Assembly: GCA_964628385.1 (NCBI GenBank)
Contig: CAZVOD010000002.1
Location: 79,169-143,168, forward strand
Length of the DNA: 64,000 bases
Source of the DNA: JANQPA01 sp964628385
GTDB taxonomy: Bacteria; Bacteroidota; Bacteroidia; Chitinophagales; Saprospiraceae
Direction: 5' to 3'
A program made the position numbers and the translations under genes. The number at the start of each line of letters is the position of its first letter. Position 1 is the stretch's first letter. This document shows, piece after piece, positions 54,123 to 63,253 of this stretch. Under the pieces are notes generated by a model. The model saw nothing but the letters and a program-made list of their open reading frames with translations. It searched no databases and was not told the origin of the DNA.

Positions 54123-54950
54123 ATGGAAAATCAAACTGGCATTGTGCTCTCGGGTGGTGGTGTTCGGAGCATGGCACACATTGGCTTATTGGAAGCTTTG
54201 GAAGAATACGGCGTAACTCCTCATTATATTTCGGGCTCAAGTGCCGGTGCACTGGTTGGTAGCCTTTATGCGGCTGGATATTCCTATAGTGATATGATAG
54301 AGTTTTTTAAAACTACTCCGGTATTCAGCTTTTCCTTTTATTCTGTTAACAAACCTGGCCTACTGGATATTGAGAAGTATGTTGGTTTTTTTGAAAAATA
54401 CTTTCCCGAAAACAGCTTTGAAGCTTTAAAAAAGAAATTATTTATTTGTACGACGAATATTTCCAAGGCTGAGTATCACATTTTTTCTAGTGGCGAACTC
54501 ATTTTACCCCTGTTGGCTTCTGCTGCTCTTCCTCCTATTTTTACTCCGGTAAACCTGGATGGACACCTGCACAGTGACGGAGGAATTATGAATAATTTTC
54601 CGGTAGAACCTTTGAGAAAATACTGTAACAAGATACTGGGCTGTAACGCTACCCCGGTAGAATTTACAGAGCAGGAAAAGCTAAAAACATCCTTTCAGGT
54701 TTTTTGGCGCTCCACTGAATTGACTTACCTGAGCCAGTACAAACATAAATTTGAGCTTTGCGATTTTATACTCCAACCCAAAGATCTGGAAAAAATCCAT
54801 ATCCTGGACACCAAAAGTATAGATAAGGCCTACCAACTGGGCTATGATGCGGCTAAAGAAGCGATAGAGAATTTGCTCCACCATAATGCTGGAACCTCAG
54901 CACAGACACTACTATGTCGGCTCACCGGAAAGCCATTGTTCCTGGAATAA
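54123..54950 (+). CDS. Patatin-like phospholipase (RssA-type)
   Basis: A 275-residue patatin domain. The oxyanion loop SGGGVRSMAHIG, nucleophile elbow GSSAG and catalytic Asp in DGGIMNNFP are all present, so an active Ser-Asp dyad is likely. There is no signal peptide. It releases fatty acids from phospholipids or lipoacyl esters. It is divergent from the haloperoxidase-like gene and faces the cysteine desulfurase gene. Confidence 0.92.
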   Translation: MENQTGIVLSGGGVRSMAHIGLLEALEEYGVTPHYISGSSAGALVGSLYAAGYSYSDMIEFFKTTPVFSFSFYSVNKPGLLDIEKYVGFFEKYFPENSFEALKKKLFICTTNISKAEYHIFSSGELILPLLASAALPPIFTPVNLDGHLHSDGGIMNNFPVEPLRKYCNKILGCNATPVEFTEQEKLKTSFQVFWRSTELTYLSQYKHKFELCDFILQPKDLEKIHILDTKSIDKAYQLGYDAAKEAIENLLHHNAGTSAQTLLCRLTGKPLFLE

Positions 54951-54986
54951 AGTAAAAGAGCAGGCCTGACTATCCTGTTCTCGATT

Positions 54987-56117
54987 TCAACAAAGTATTT
55001 TTTTCAACGCATCAATCAGATAATCAATTTCTTCCTGCGTGTTCATATGGGAAAAAGAAAAGCGCACCGTTTTTCTTTCGGAATCACCATGTAGTGCGCC
55101 AAGTACATGAGACCCCTGATCAGCTCCCGAACTACAGGCACTACCTCCTGAAACGCTTATACCTGCAATGTCTAGGTTGAGTAAAATAAGATCGCTCTTT
55201 TTGGAAGGAGGAAATGAAACACTCAGAATTTTGTAATGATTTAAAGTATCCAGTGGCGTATTGACCTGGACATCCTCAAATTCTTTACTCAGGCGCTCTA
55301 CGAGATAACTGCGCAGTGCCAGCATTTTTTCTCTTCTTTCCGGTAGCGTTTCGTAGGCCAGTTCCAAAGCTTTTGCCATGCCGAGAATACCATACAGATT
55401 TTCAGTACCGGCTCGCATATTTCTCTCCTGTGCACCACCATCTATAAATGGCTTGATGGTGTTATTCCCGTTAATGTAGGCAAAGCCAACTCCTTTGGGA
55501 CCATAAAACTTGTGAGCGGCACCAGTAAGAAAGTGAATCTTACTATTTGATAAATTGAACGGAAAATAGCCTACAGTTTGAGTGGTATCCGAGTGGAATA
55601 AAGCATCGTATTCCTCACAAAGGTCTCCCACTGCTTCCATATCAGTCATAGTACCAATCTCATTATTGGCATGCATTAAGGATACTAAAGTTTTTTTATT
55701 TGTATCCTTGAGTAGTGTCCTTAATTCTTCCAGATCAATTCTACCTTTTTCGTCCTGGCTCAGATAAGTAACTTCCACGGCCCCGTTACGGTCGAGCAAT
55801 TCTAAGGGATGGAGAACCGCATGATGCTCCGTCTTGGTACTAATGATTCTCTGCACCTCCAGATCGCGGACTGCACACTTCAAAATCATATTATTAGATT
55901 CAGTACCACCGGAGGTAAAGAAAATCTCACCTACAGAAGCCTCCAGTAATTGCGCCACTGTTTTTCTGGCCTTTTCTATGGCAGCCCTGGCCCGCCGACC
56001 TTCTGCATGTATAGAAGAAGGATTGCCGTGATAAGCTTTCATCGCTTCTGCCATATAATCCACAACAGCCTCGTTCATAGGTGTTGTAGCTGCATAATCA
56101 AAGTATATTCTCTTCAT
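54987..56117 (-). CDS. Cysteine desulfurase (NifS/IscS group)
   Basis: A 376-residue PLP enzyme of class V. The PLP lysine is K203 (AAHKFYGPKG), the His before it in the HHAVLHP motif, and the sulfur-accepting Cys328 in the flexible loop SGGSACSSG. It makes persulfide sulfur from Cys for FeS clusters or thio-cofactors. No iscU or sufU beside it. The next gene upstream, 26 bases away, is another class V enzyme. Confidence 0.93.
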   Translation of the reverse strand: MKRIYFDYAATTPMNEAVVDYMAEAMKAYHGNPSSIHAEGRRARAAIEKARKTVAQLLEASVGEIFFTSGGTESNNMILKCAVRDLEVQRIISTKTEHHAVLHPLELLDRNGAVEVTYLSQDEKGRIDLEELRTLLKDTNKKTLVSLMHANNEIGTMTDMEAVGDLCEEYDALFHSDTTQTVGYFPFNLSNSKIHFLTGAAHKFYGPKGVGFAYINGNNTIKPFIDGGAQERNMRAGTENLYGILGMAKALELAYETLPERREKMLALRSYLVERLSKEFEDVQVNTPLDTLNHYKILSVSFPPSKKSDLILLNLDIAGISVSGGSACSSGADQGSHVLGALHGDSERKTVRFSFSHMNTQEEIDYLIDALKKILC

Positions 56118-56143
56118 TTTTCCTTTTCCTTTTCTAACATACG

Positions 56144-57643
56144 CTAAACAAGCGAGTCCGTAAACCAGTTCTGTACCATTTTTACTTCATCGATCTTATT
56201 ATTTTTATACACAAATTCATTCTTGGATCGCTCGTAAACATAATCATTTTTCCACGCTTCAAAGTTGGTCGCTAGTTGGTTAATGGCCTCTAAGATGCAA
56301 TCCAGTTCCTCATCCGATGTTGTCGGATGAACAGACATTCTGATCCAGCCGGGTTTAGCCGCCAGGTTACCTCTTGTGATTTTATCGGTTATTGACCTGG
56401 AGTTTTCCTGATCGACATGCAACAAGTAATGGCCATAGGTACCCGCACAGGAGCAGCCACCGCGCACCTGAATGCCAAAACGGTCGTTCAACAATTTTAC
56501 GCCAAGGTTATAATGTAACTGATCGATATAAAAACTGATCACGCCCAGCCGATCTCTGTGTTGGTTAGCCAGAACATGCAGGTTGGGAATCTGATCAAAT
56601 CGTTTCCATACTTTTTCTAGCAGTTCTTTTTCGCGTTTCAGAATGTTATCCACTCCCATCTGTTCTTTTAGCTGACAACAGAGGGCCACCCTGATCGTTT
56701 GCAAAAAAGCCGGTGTGCCACCATCTTCGCGGGCTTCAATTTCATCAATATACTTGTGGCCTCCCCATGGATTAGTCCAATCTACTGTGCCACCTCCCGG
56801 ATTGTCAGGAATCTTGTTTTTGTAAAGCTGCGGATCAAATATCAAAACACCAGAAGACCCAGGACCTCCCAAGAATTTATGTGGAGAAAAGTAGATGGCA
56901 TCCAGATGCTGTAATTTATTCTCCGGACGCATATTGATGTCAATATATGGAGCAGAGCAGGCAAAGTCTACAAAACAAAAACCACCGGCCCGATGCATCA
57001 ATTCAGCAACTTCGTAGTAAGGCGTCTTTATACCCGTCACGTTCGAGCAGGAAGTTATAGCTGCAAGCTTCACCTCCCTGTCTTTATATTTCTCTAATAG
57101 CACCCTTAGGCTGTCAAGGTCCATAAGCCCTGATGAATCAGGAGAAATTACCTCCACATCAGCAAGTGTTTCCAGCCAGGAAGTCTGATTGGAATGATGC
57201 TCCATATGACTAACAAAAACCACGGGTTTCTCCGTTCCCGATAACCTGACAAAAGGCCTGTATTTTTCGTGAACCTTTAGACCCAGAATGCGCTGAAATT
57301 TGTTGACCACCCCCGTCATCCCCGAGTTAGTAGCAATCAAAACATCGCTTCGATTAGCATTGACATGTTGCTTGATCTTATCTTTAGCCAGATGGTAAGC
57401 GTAGGTCATCGCATTACCAGTTACCGTTGTCTCGGTATGCGTATTACCGACAAATGGTGCAATATGCTTTTCTATGCGTTTTTCAATAGGCCCATACAAC
57501 CGACCACTAGCCGTCCAGTCGGCGTATACGATTGTTTTAGTACCAAAGGGGGTCTCAAATACCTGATTGATGCCTATAGTATGTTGACGATAAGGAGCGA
57601 AGTATTGCTCCAGGGAGGTAGCACGCGATTGGGTTCTTATCAT
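56144..57643 (-). CDS. Class V aminotransferase-fold protein, divergent cysteine desulfurase-like
   Basis: A 499-residue PLP enzyme. The PLP lysine is K256 in YFSPHKFLGGPG; HMEHHSNQTSW is the active-site His region. A possible Cys loop is RGGCSCAGTYGHYLL with C397 and C399, but it differs from SufS and IscS loops. A long C-terminal extension ends in NWFTDSLV. It is co-directional with the desulfurase gene and may supply or modify a related substrate. Substrate unclear: desulfurase, selenocysteine lyase or epimerase are possible. Confidence 0.85.
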   Translation of the reverse strand: MIRTQSRATSLEQYFAPYRQHTIGINQVFETPFGTKTIVYADWTASGRLYGPIEKRIEKHIAPFVGNTHTETTVTGNAMTYAYHLAKDKIKQHVNANRSDVLIATNSGMTGVVNKFQRILGLKVHEKYRPFVRLSGTEKPVVFVSHMEHHSNQTSWLETLADVEVISPDSSGLMDLDSLRVLLEKYKDREVKLAAITSCSNVTGIKTPYYEVAELMHRAGGFCFVDFACSAPYIDINMRPENKLQHLDAIYFSPHKFLGGPGSSGVLIFDPQLYKNKIPDNPGGGTVDWTNPWGGHKYIDEIEAREDGGTPAFLQTIRVALCCQLKEQMGVDNILKREKELLEKVWKRFDQIPNLHVLANQHRDRLGVISFYIDQLHYNLGVKLLNDRFGIQVRGGCSCAGTYGHYLLHVDQENSRSITDKITRGNLAAKPGWIRMSVHPTTSDEELDCILEAINQLATNFEAWKNDYVYERSKNEFVYKNNKIDEVKMVQNWFTDSLV

Positions 57644-57956
57644 AAATTGTGGGTATTGAATATTTAAAAAGCATTTTTATTGCTTTGGACAAGGTGGTAA
57701 AATTGATTTCACCCTTTCCAATAGTCCATCAAAAATAAAAGAAAATACCAACATATGAGAAAAGGTTATTGTAACAATTATCAGATCATAGCCTCTTTAG
57801 GAATGAAAATCAGAAATTCCGCGATGGAGACTACCATCCAATCTGCAATCGATTACGAAAATACGTTCTTTCTTCTGATAGTTGGCACTCACTTTTAAGC
57901 GCCCAATAGATCATTTTAGTTTTTCTTTGCAATCTTTCTTTTTACCGCTTACTTCT
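57644..57956. other. 313-base intergenic region
   Basis: A/T-rich, no coding sequence or strong hairpin seen. It should hold the promoter of the two class V enzymes on the minus strand, but no exact -7 element was found. Confidence 0.45.
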
Positions 57957-60314
57957 TTAAAAATGCCCTATTTTCAAACCAACAAAGAAAGTACGAGGCC
58001 GAGCGGGGCCATAAACGAAGTCAGAGTCGCGCTGTGGCCCTATGTCAAAGTCACGCTGAAAACTATTAAATAGATTTTGTACACCACAACTGATCTTCAG
58101 CTGAAACTCTTCCCGCACATCGATTAGGTAACTAGTTTTAAGATTTAGCTCCAAAAAGGGATTGGTATCTACAAGGCTTAGAAAGCCTGATTCATTGACA
58201 ACTCTAGGAACTATCATAGCTCCGGTATAGACACTCGTTATATCAAAAGTCCAGAACCTGCCGGGAGTCCAGTTGGCCGTCAGGTATCCATAGAGATTGG
58301 GAGTTCTGACAAATTCATCAACAGCAAGCTGATCTTTTAAACCTTGCTCCAGCTCAAAAAGTATTTGATCCTCTCTATAAATAGCCTCTTGAAGCGTACC
58401 ACCTATTTGAAATAAAAATGATTGGGAAGGAGCCACATTAGCCTCAAAATTAGCACCAGCTACATAAGCACCGGACCCGTTTCTCACTTCTTCCAGAATG
58501 GAACCATTGGGTAGTGTTGCGCCGGTACTTACGATGGTGAAAGGATTTCGCAGGTTCGTGTAAAAACCTTCCAGTAAGAAAGAAGTTTGTGTAAGTACCC
58601 CTTCAGTCGTATAACTCAAAGAAGCTGTAAAGGCATCAGATAACTCTTTTTCCAGGTTTTCAGAAAGAATAACAAACTGCGGCTCTCCACCAACAGACGA
58701 TATGTGCAGGTCTTCATTGAAAGCCTGTGGCGCTCTGAATCCACGGGCATAGCCACCTCTTAATTGTAATCGTTGATTGATATCATATAAAATAGTCAAA
58801 CGAGGACTAAAAACATTAGTTGTCACTTCTGCTATCCTTTGAATATCACCAATATCATACAGGCCATTTACAGAAGTGTGATCAAAACGGGCTCCAAGTA
58901 ATGTTTTCAAACGATCCGATATTTGCCATTCATACTGACTGTATATCCCCAGCGCGTTAACATTTTGATCTACCAGCCTATTGTACCCGGGTATATCATC
59001 CTCAACATCATTTATTTGAGTTTCTACACCAAATGTGATAACGTTCTCTGTCTTGAAATAACGAGAAAATTGCAGGCCGGCCACCAGGGCCAAATCCTCA
59101 GTAGTACCATATGCGTTAATCGCTGTCAGGCTATCCTGAGCAGTGCGCCCACCTCCCAGGCCTCCGTAGTAACTATCTCGCTGAGTAATTTGTGTGGAAA
59201 TGTAAGCCGATACTTTACTTTGCTCATCCTTGCTGAAATGATCATAGCTTATACCAGAAAAAATAGTGTTGTGATCTAGTTCTTCAGTGATGTCCGTAAA
59301 ATGAGGAGCTAAATCCAGCCGATCCCCACCACGGCGATATTCCCTTATGGCGTTAAAGTCTACGGTAAATTTGTTGTATTTATTGGGTTTGAAAAATGCT
59401 TTAGCGCCAAAAGTATTATTTTCTAGCAGGGTCAATTCAGTAAAGCCATCATTATTGGCATCGTAGCTACCCCGATTTCGAAACATCCCGTAAAAGGTCA
59501 CGCCACTACTTTGATCGTCACTGATCAGAGAAGCATTAAAATTGATGGTATTATCAGTAGCCTGGCCATCTATGGATGCCAGATTAGTATTTACCGCCCA
59601 GGTATTTTCTACAGGCTCTCTGGTAATAATGTTGATAGTACCAGCAATGGCATTCGAACCATAGAGTGCAGAACCTCCGCTGCGTACCACTTCTACCCGC
59701 TCCACAATGTTTGTGGGAATCTGCTCCAGGCCATAAACACTATTTAGTGCACTAAAAACCGGCCGACTATTTACCAATATCTGCGAATAAGCCCCATCCA
59801 AACCATTAAGGCGTACCTGAGTAAAACCACAGTTCTGACAATTCGTCTCTACCCTCACTCCGGGCTGGAAACTAAGCCCTTCGGCTAGCGAAAAAGATTG
59901 AGTAGCATCAAATATTTCTGTGTTAAGAACTTTTACGATTACGGGCGCCTCTTTGCGATCCTGGTTGTACCGTGTAGCACTCACCACTATTTGATTTAAG
60001 TTTAGTCGATCTTCATCTAGTTCAAAATCTCGGACTAGTGTTTCTTCCTCTTGTATTGTAATGGATACTTCAATGGTTTTGTAACCTATGCTGCTAATGC
60101 GCATGGAATAGAGCCCCGCCGGAATATCAGTAATCTCGTAAGTACCATTTTCTTTGCTTGTACTGCCAAATACACCGTTGTCTCCTTCCAGCTTAATGGT
60201 TACAAACTCCAGAGCATTGTTTGCATCACTTATTTTCCCGGATATTTTACCATTCTGAGCAAATCCAACTACGCACAATAAAGTCATGATGGTCATAAAG
60301 TTTAATTTCAACAT
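57957..60314 (-). CDS. TonB-dependent receptor with carboxypeptidase-regulatory-like domain
   Basis: A 785-residue outer-membrane receptor. A signal peptide (about 1-19, ending VGFAQ) is followed by a CarboxypepD_reg-like domain (about 22-110), a plug with NQIVVSATR and ETNCQNCGFTQVRLNGLDG (about 157-175), and a 22-stranded barrel ending in Phe. The CxxC in the plug is typical of one Bacteroidota receptor group whose ligand I do not know. It is a stand-alone receptor: no SusD or FecR beside it. Confidence 0.92.
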   Translation of the reverse strand: MLKLNFMTIMTLLCVVGFAQNGKISGKISDANNALEFVTIKLEGDNGVFGSTSKENGTYEITDIPAGLYSMRISSIGYKTIEVSITIQEEETLVRDFELDEDRLNLNQIVVSATRYNQDRKEAPVIVKVLNTEIFDATQSFSLAEGLSFQPGVRVETNCQNCGFTQVRLNGLDGAYSQILVNSRPVFSALNSVYGLEQIPTNIVERVEVVRSGGSALYGSNAIAGTINIITREPVENTWAVNTNLASIDGQATDNTINFNASLISDDQSSGVTFYGMFRNRGSYDANNDGFTELTLLENNTFGAKAFFKPNKYNKFTVDFNAIREYRRGGDRLDLAPHFTDITEELDHNTIFSGISYDHFSKDEQSKVSAYISTQITQRDSYYGGLGGGRTAQDSLTAINAYGTTEDLALVAGLQFSRYFKTENVITFGVETQINDVEDDIPGYNRLVDQNVNALGIYSQYEWQISDRLKTLLGARFDHTSVNGLYDIGDIQRIAEVTTNVFSPRLTILYDINQRLQLRGGYARGFRAPQAFNEDLHISSVGGEPQFVILSENLEKELSDAFTASLSYTTEGVLTQTSFLLEGFYTNLRNPFTIVSTGATLPNGSILEEVRNGSGAYVAGANFEANVAPSQSFLFQIGGTLQEAIYREDQILFELEQGLKDQLAVDEFVRTPNLYGYLTANWTPGRFWTFDITSVYTGAMIVPRVVNESGFLSLVDTNPFLELNLKTSYLIDVREEFQLKISCGVQNLFNSFQRDFDIGPQRDSDFVYGPARPRTFFVGLKIGHF

Positions 60315-60382
60315 AGCTTAATTTTAAGTTAGAATTGTAGACCAATATTTTTAAACTAATTTAAACTATTTTTCAAAACAAC

Positions 60383-60661
60383 TTAATTATTTGTCGTACT
60401 CGATTCAAAAGTAGAATTTATTTGGTAAAATAATAGAGCTTCATCACGGCTGTTGAGCTGAACTTGGAGTGCATCACCCTTCTGCCAAATAGCAGACTGC
60501 CCGGCACTTAGGAAGTTATCACAAAAACCAATATTACTGACCATTAAAACAGGAACGGAGTATTTTTTAGAAATAACGGGTAACCGCTGGTATGTTTTAT
60601 CTATACCACGCTGCGGCTTGGCTACAGAAGCCACATAAAGGGACTCAGCTGCTGTATTCAT
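60383..60661 (-). pseudogene. C-terminal remnant of a carbon-nitrogen hydrolase
   Basis: A 92-residue stretch that resembles the end of a nitrilase-superfamily protein: LYVASVAKPQRG, then VPVLMVSNIGFCD, SAGQSAIWQKG and RDEALLFYQI. The Glu-Lys-Cys core of the family is missing, so it is a 3' fragment. It begins right after a transposase-like fragment on the same strand, as if an insertion had replaced the front part. Confidence 0.6.
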
Positions 60662-60665
60662 CTTT

Positions 60666-60887
60666 TTATGATCGTGGCCGACTCCCTCCTGCTTTGCGTT
60701 TTGGGAGATGAGTAACCGCTCGTGCAGCTTGTTGAGCAGTTTTATCTGCTTCCGCAAGCTCAGTGAATCTTGGTAGAATAGCAGTATAAGCCGCATGACT
60801 AAGACCAAAGGTAGTTTTGAACTGTCGAGCAGTTATTTGATAAAAGGCAACTATAGAACCTACCTTGTGAAACATAGATAGTATCAT
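60666..60887 (-). mobile_element. Transposase N-terminal fragment (IS5/DDE_4-like)
   Basis: A 73-residue frame. ARQFKTTFGLSHAAYTAILP and a basic end LPKRKAGGSRPRS match the N-terminal part of IS5-type transposases with a helix-turn-helix, where a K-x-G-G-G-R-K stretch follows. The DDE core is missing. The fragment joins the carbon-nitrogen hydrolase remnant. Confidence 0.55.
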
Positions 60888-61265
60888 TTTTTTGTCTTTA
60901 ACAAGCTAAAACCGTAACTTTTTAAGAGGCTTCAAATTGTTTCAAAAAATGATTTCGGCCAAATAAAAAATTATTCTCCGGAGTTGGAGAAAATTGAACT
61001 TAGACCAAAATATTTCAAACAATAATATATTTTCTGATACTATTCTGGTTCAGCGATGCGATAATCAAAACATTTTCGCAGGATGCTAGATAGTTACCTA
61101 AAATCAAACATTATGACGGATGCAGCCCTTGGCAAAAGTCACTTGTTTGGAACATATTTTTATTGACAGTATATTTATTATTTGTCAAAAAGTCTTATGT
61201 CTAAAAATTCAAAAATTAAGAAAAGCGGGCATTAATTACTTATGGTTCCTTAAAACTATGAGTAA
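60888..61265. other. 378-base non-coding stretch between transposase fragments
   Basis: A/T-rich. One small stem (TTCTCC / GGAGAA, about 60973-60990) is seen. No gene or terminal inverted repeat could be recognised. Confidence 0.4.
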
Positions 61266-61460
61266 ATGCAGACTCAATATGAGCGTTTAACTAATGCCCA
61301 GTGGGAAAATAGAAAAGAATATTTACCTATCCAAAGAAAGCGCAAATATGATTTTTGAGCTATCGTAGATGCTATTTTATGGATGCTTCTAATTGGTAGC
61401 CAATGGCGTAATTTGCTCGACTTTTTTCCGCCCTGGAAGAGTGTCTATCATTTTTCATAA
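61266..61460 (+). mobile_element. IS5-family transposase remnant with in-frame stops
   Basis: From the ATG at 61266 the frame reads MQTQYERLTNAQWENRKEYL, then a TGA, then AIVDAILWMLLIGSQWRNLL and DFFPPWKSVYHF, then TAA. This is the N-terminal (DUF4096-type) part of IS5-like transposases. The stop inside and the loss of the catalytic part show it is dead. It is a different transposase type from the minus-strand fragment at 60666-60887. Confidence 0.75.
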
Positions 61461-61554
61461 AGCCAATGAATTCACAAAAACTTAACTTCGATTTGTAGGC
61501 GCGCTTCTGCACAAAGGCATAACTTAGTTGACACAGAGGTAGAAGCTCAGGTTT

Positions 61555-62073
61555 ATGAAAATTTTGTCTAATTTTAAGGAAGAGGAGTTTATCGAATTGT
61601 ACAATCGAACCGTTCCAAAGCTCTTGGCTTTTGCTTACAAATGGAGCGACGATTCGCTATTAGCCGAAGATTTAGTGCAAGAGGTATTCGCTAAATTGTG
61701 GCAAAAACGGCACGAAATTTCATTGGATGATTCCATTGATGCTTTACTTTACACCATGTTGCGCAATCGCTTGATTAATGCTTACCAGCGCCAGCTGCAG
61801 GAGCGAGTCGCTACTACAAATTTTATTACACCGGATGCTGAACCTTTAGATCAAGAATCCACCGATGAAACAATATTGAAAATAGAACAGTACATCGAAG
61901 AGCTTCCACCCCGCTGCAAGGAGGTGTTTCTGATGAGCAAGCGAGATGGACTTACCTATCAAGAAATTGCTTCCGAGCTTTCACTTTCCATCAAGAGCGT
62001 AGAAAAGCACATTTCTAAAGCTCTCAAAATTCTCCGCAAACGCTTCGGGCAAGCCTATTTTTATTTTTTCTAA
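61555..62073 (+). CDS. ECF RNA polymerase sigma factor
   Basis: A 172-residue ECF sigma factor of the Bacteroidota FecR-linked group. Sigma region 2 (about 10-75) has AEDLVQEVFAKLWQKR; region 4 (about 110-165) has LPPRCKEVFLMSKRDGLTYQEIA and VEKHISKAL. It is followed by its FecR-type anti-sigma factor and a SusC-like receptor, and probably turns on the receptor operon on ligand binding. Confidence 0.94.
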   Translation: MKILSNFKEEEFIELYNRTVPKLLAFAYKWSDDSLLAEDLVQEVFAKLWQKRHEISLDDSIDALLYTMLRNRLINAYQRQLQERVATTNFITPDAEPLDQESTDETILKIEQYIEELPPRCKEVFLMSKRDGLTYQEIASELSLSIKSVEKHISKALKILRKRFGQAYFYFF

Positions 62074-62141
62074 AAAATTTTTTCCAAAAAAGGTAGGGTA
62101 TTCTGTTTTTCATTGGTAATAAGGGCGAAAACTTTATTTCC

Positions 62142-63122
62142 GTGAAAGAACAAGATATACAAGGGCTTTTGAAAAAATTGACGAGCGGCAATCTCTCGGA
62201 GGAGGAGGCACAGCAGCTCCAGCAATGGTACCAAGCACATGGTACAGATGGGATTCAACAACGCATGGATGCGGATTGGGCACAAACCAAATCTTCGGCA
62301 GAAATCCCTGCGCACATGTCCTGGGAGCAGTTCAAAAATAAACTAAACAGGCAACAATCCACACCCGTGCGTCGAATAAAACCCTGGATGGCAATCGCTG
62401 CTTCTATTGCGCTTTTGATCATTGCGGGCTTAGGATATTTTCAGTATCAAGGCTCTGTTTCTCAGGTCATTACCGTGGCGAATACTTCCTTTGAAAGGCA
62501 AGAAATAGCGCTCGAAGATGGCTCAGTCATCTGGCTCAATTCAAATAGCAGCCTTACTTACACGCAGCCTTTTGATAAAAAAGGAAGAGAAATTACCCTG
62601 CAAGGCGAAGCTTTTTTTGAGGTAGCCACCGATTCGCTCCAGCCTTTTATTGTAAAAACGGATTTGGTAGAGACAAAGGTATTGGGTACTTCTTTCAATG
62701 TCAAAGCTTTCCCGGAAGCGAAAGAGATAGCTGTTTCGCTGGTAGAAGGCCAGGTACAGGTGCGTTATGCACCGCAGGATTCTATCATTTTATACCCCGG
62801 GGAGCAATTTTCTTACGATAAACAAACCCAACAAAGCAGTACCGCAACTTTTATCGGCGATCAGCCCTACGCCTGGAAAGATCAAGTTATTTACTTTTAT
62901 AAAAACAATGTAAATGAAGTGGTAAACATTTTGACACAATGGTACGATGTAACCTTTGCAATACAAGACACAGCACTGATGGAAACGGAATTAGTACACC
63001 GAGTTGATACGAAAAAACGAACACTGAAACAAGTATTGGAGCAGATCAGCAGCGTAGCTGACTATACCTTTGAAATGAAAGATGGAAATCAAATAACGGT
63101 AAAACCGAAACTAAAAAAATAG
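62142..63122 (+). CDS. FecR-family anti-sigma factor
   Basis: A 326-residue inner-membrane regulator. Cytosolic N-terminal part (about 1-82), one transmembrane helix (about 84-104), FecR domain (about 120-215) with DGSVIWLNSNSSL, and a DUF4974 domain at the end. The start is GTG at 62142; the next ATG is inside the conserved part. It should hold the ECF sigma factor until it contacts the STN domain of the receptor. Confidence 0.93.
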   Translation: MKEQDIQGLLKKLTSGNLSEEEAQQLQQWYQAHGTDGIQQRMDADWAQTKSSAEIPAHMSWEQFKNKLNRQQSTPVRRIKPWMAIAASIALLIIAGLGYFQYQGSVSQVITVANTSFERQEIALEDGSVIWLNSNSSLTYTQPFDKKGREITLQGEAFFEVATDSLQPFIVKTDLVETKVLGTSFNVKAFPEAKEIAVSLVEGQVQVRYAPQDSIILYPGEQFSYDKQTQQSSTATFIGDQPYAWKDQVIYFYKNNVNEVVNILTQWYDVTFAIQDTALMETELVHRVDTKKRTLKQVLEQISSVADYTFEMKDGNQITVKPKLKK

Positions 63123-63143
63123 CCAGCTAAAAAATAGCTGGCT
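63121..63143 (+). repeat. Perfect 9-bp hairpin at the fecR stop codon
   Basis: AGCCAGCTA (63121-63129) and TAGCTGGCT (63135-63143) with an AAAAA loop overlap the last two bases of the stop codon. No T run follows. It may tune transcription or mRNA decay between fecR and the receptor gene. Confidence 0.5.
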
Positions 63144-63253
63144 GCGCATTTACTTAACCTTTAGGTCGAACCAAGACTGCAAGCTTCCACACCCCAGTCA
63201 ACGTTCCGCACCTAAGGAAAAGCATTTATTCAATTAACAGAAACCTAAAATTA

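Noticed and set aside
60662..60808. Front part of the minus-strand 141-codon frame ending at 60383
   Set aside because: It overlaps the transposase fragment in another frame and shows no family likeness; only the part after the Met at 60661 looks like protein.
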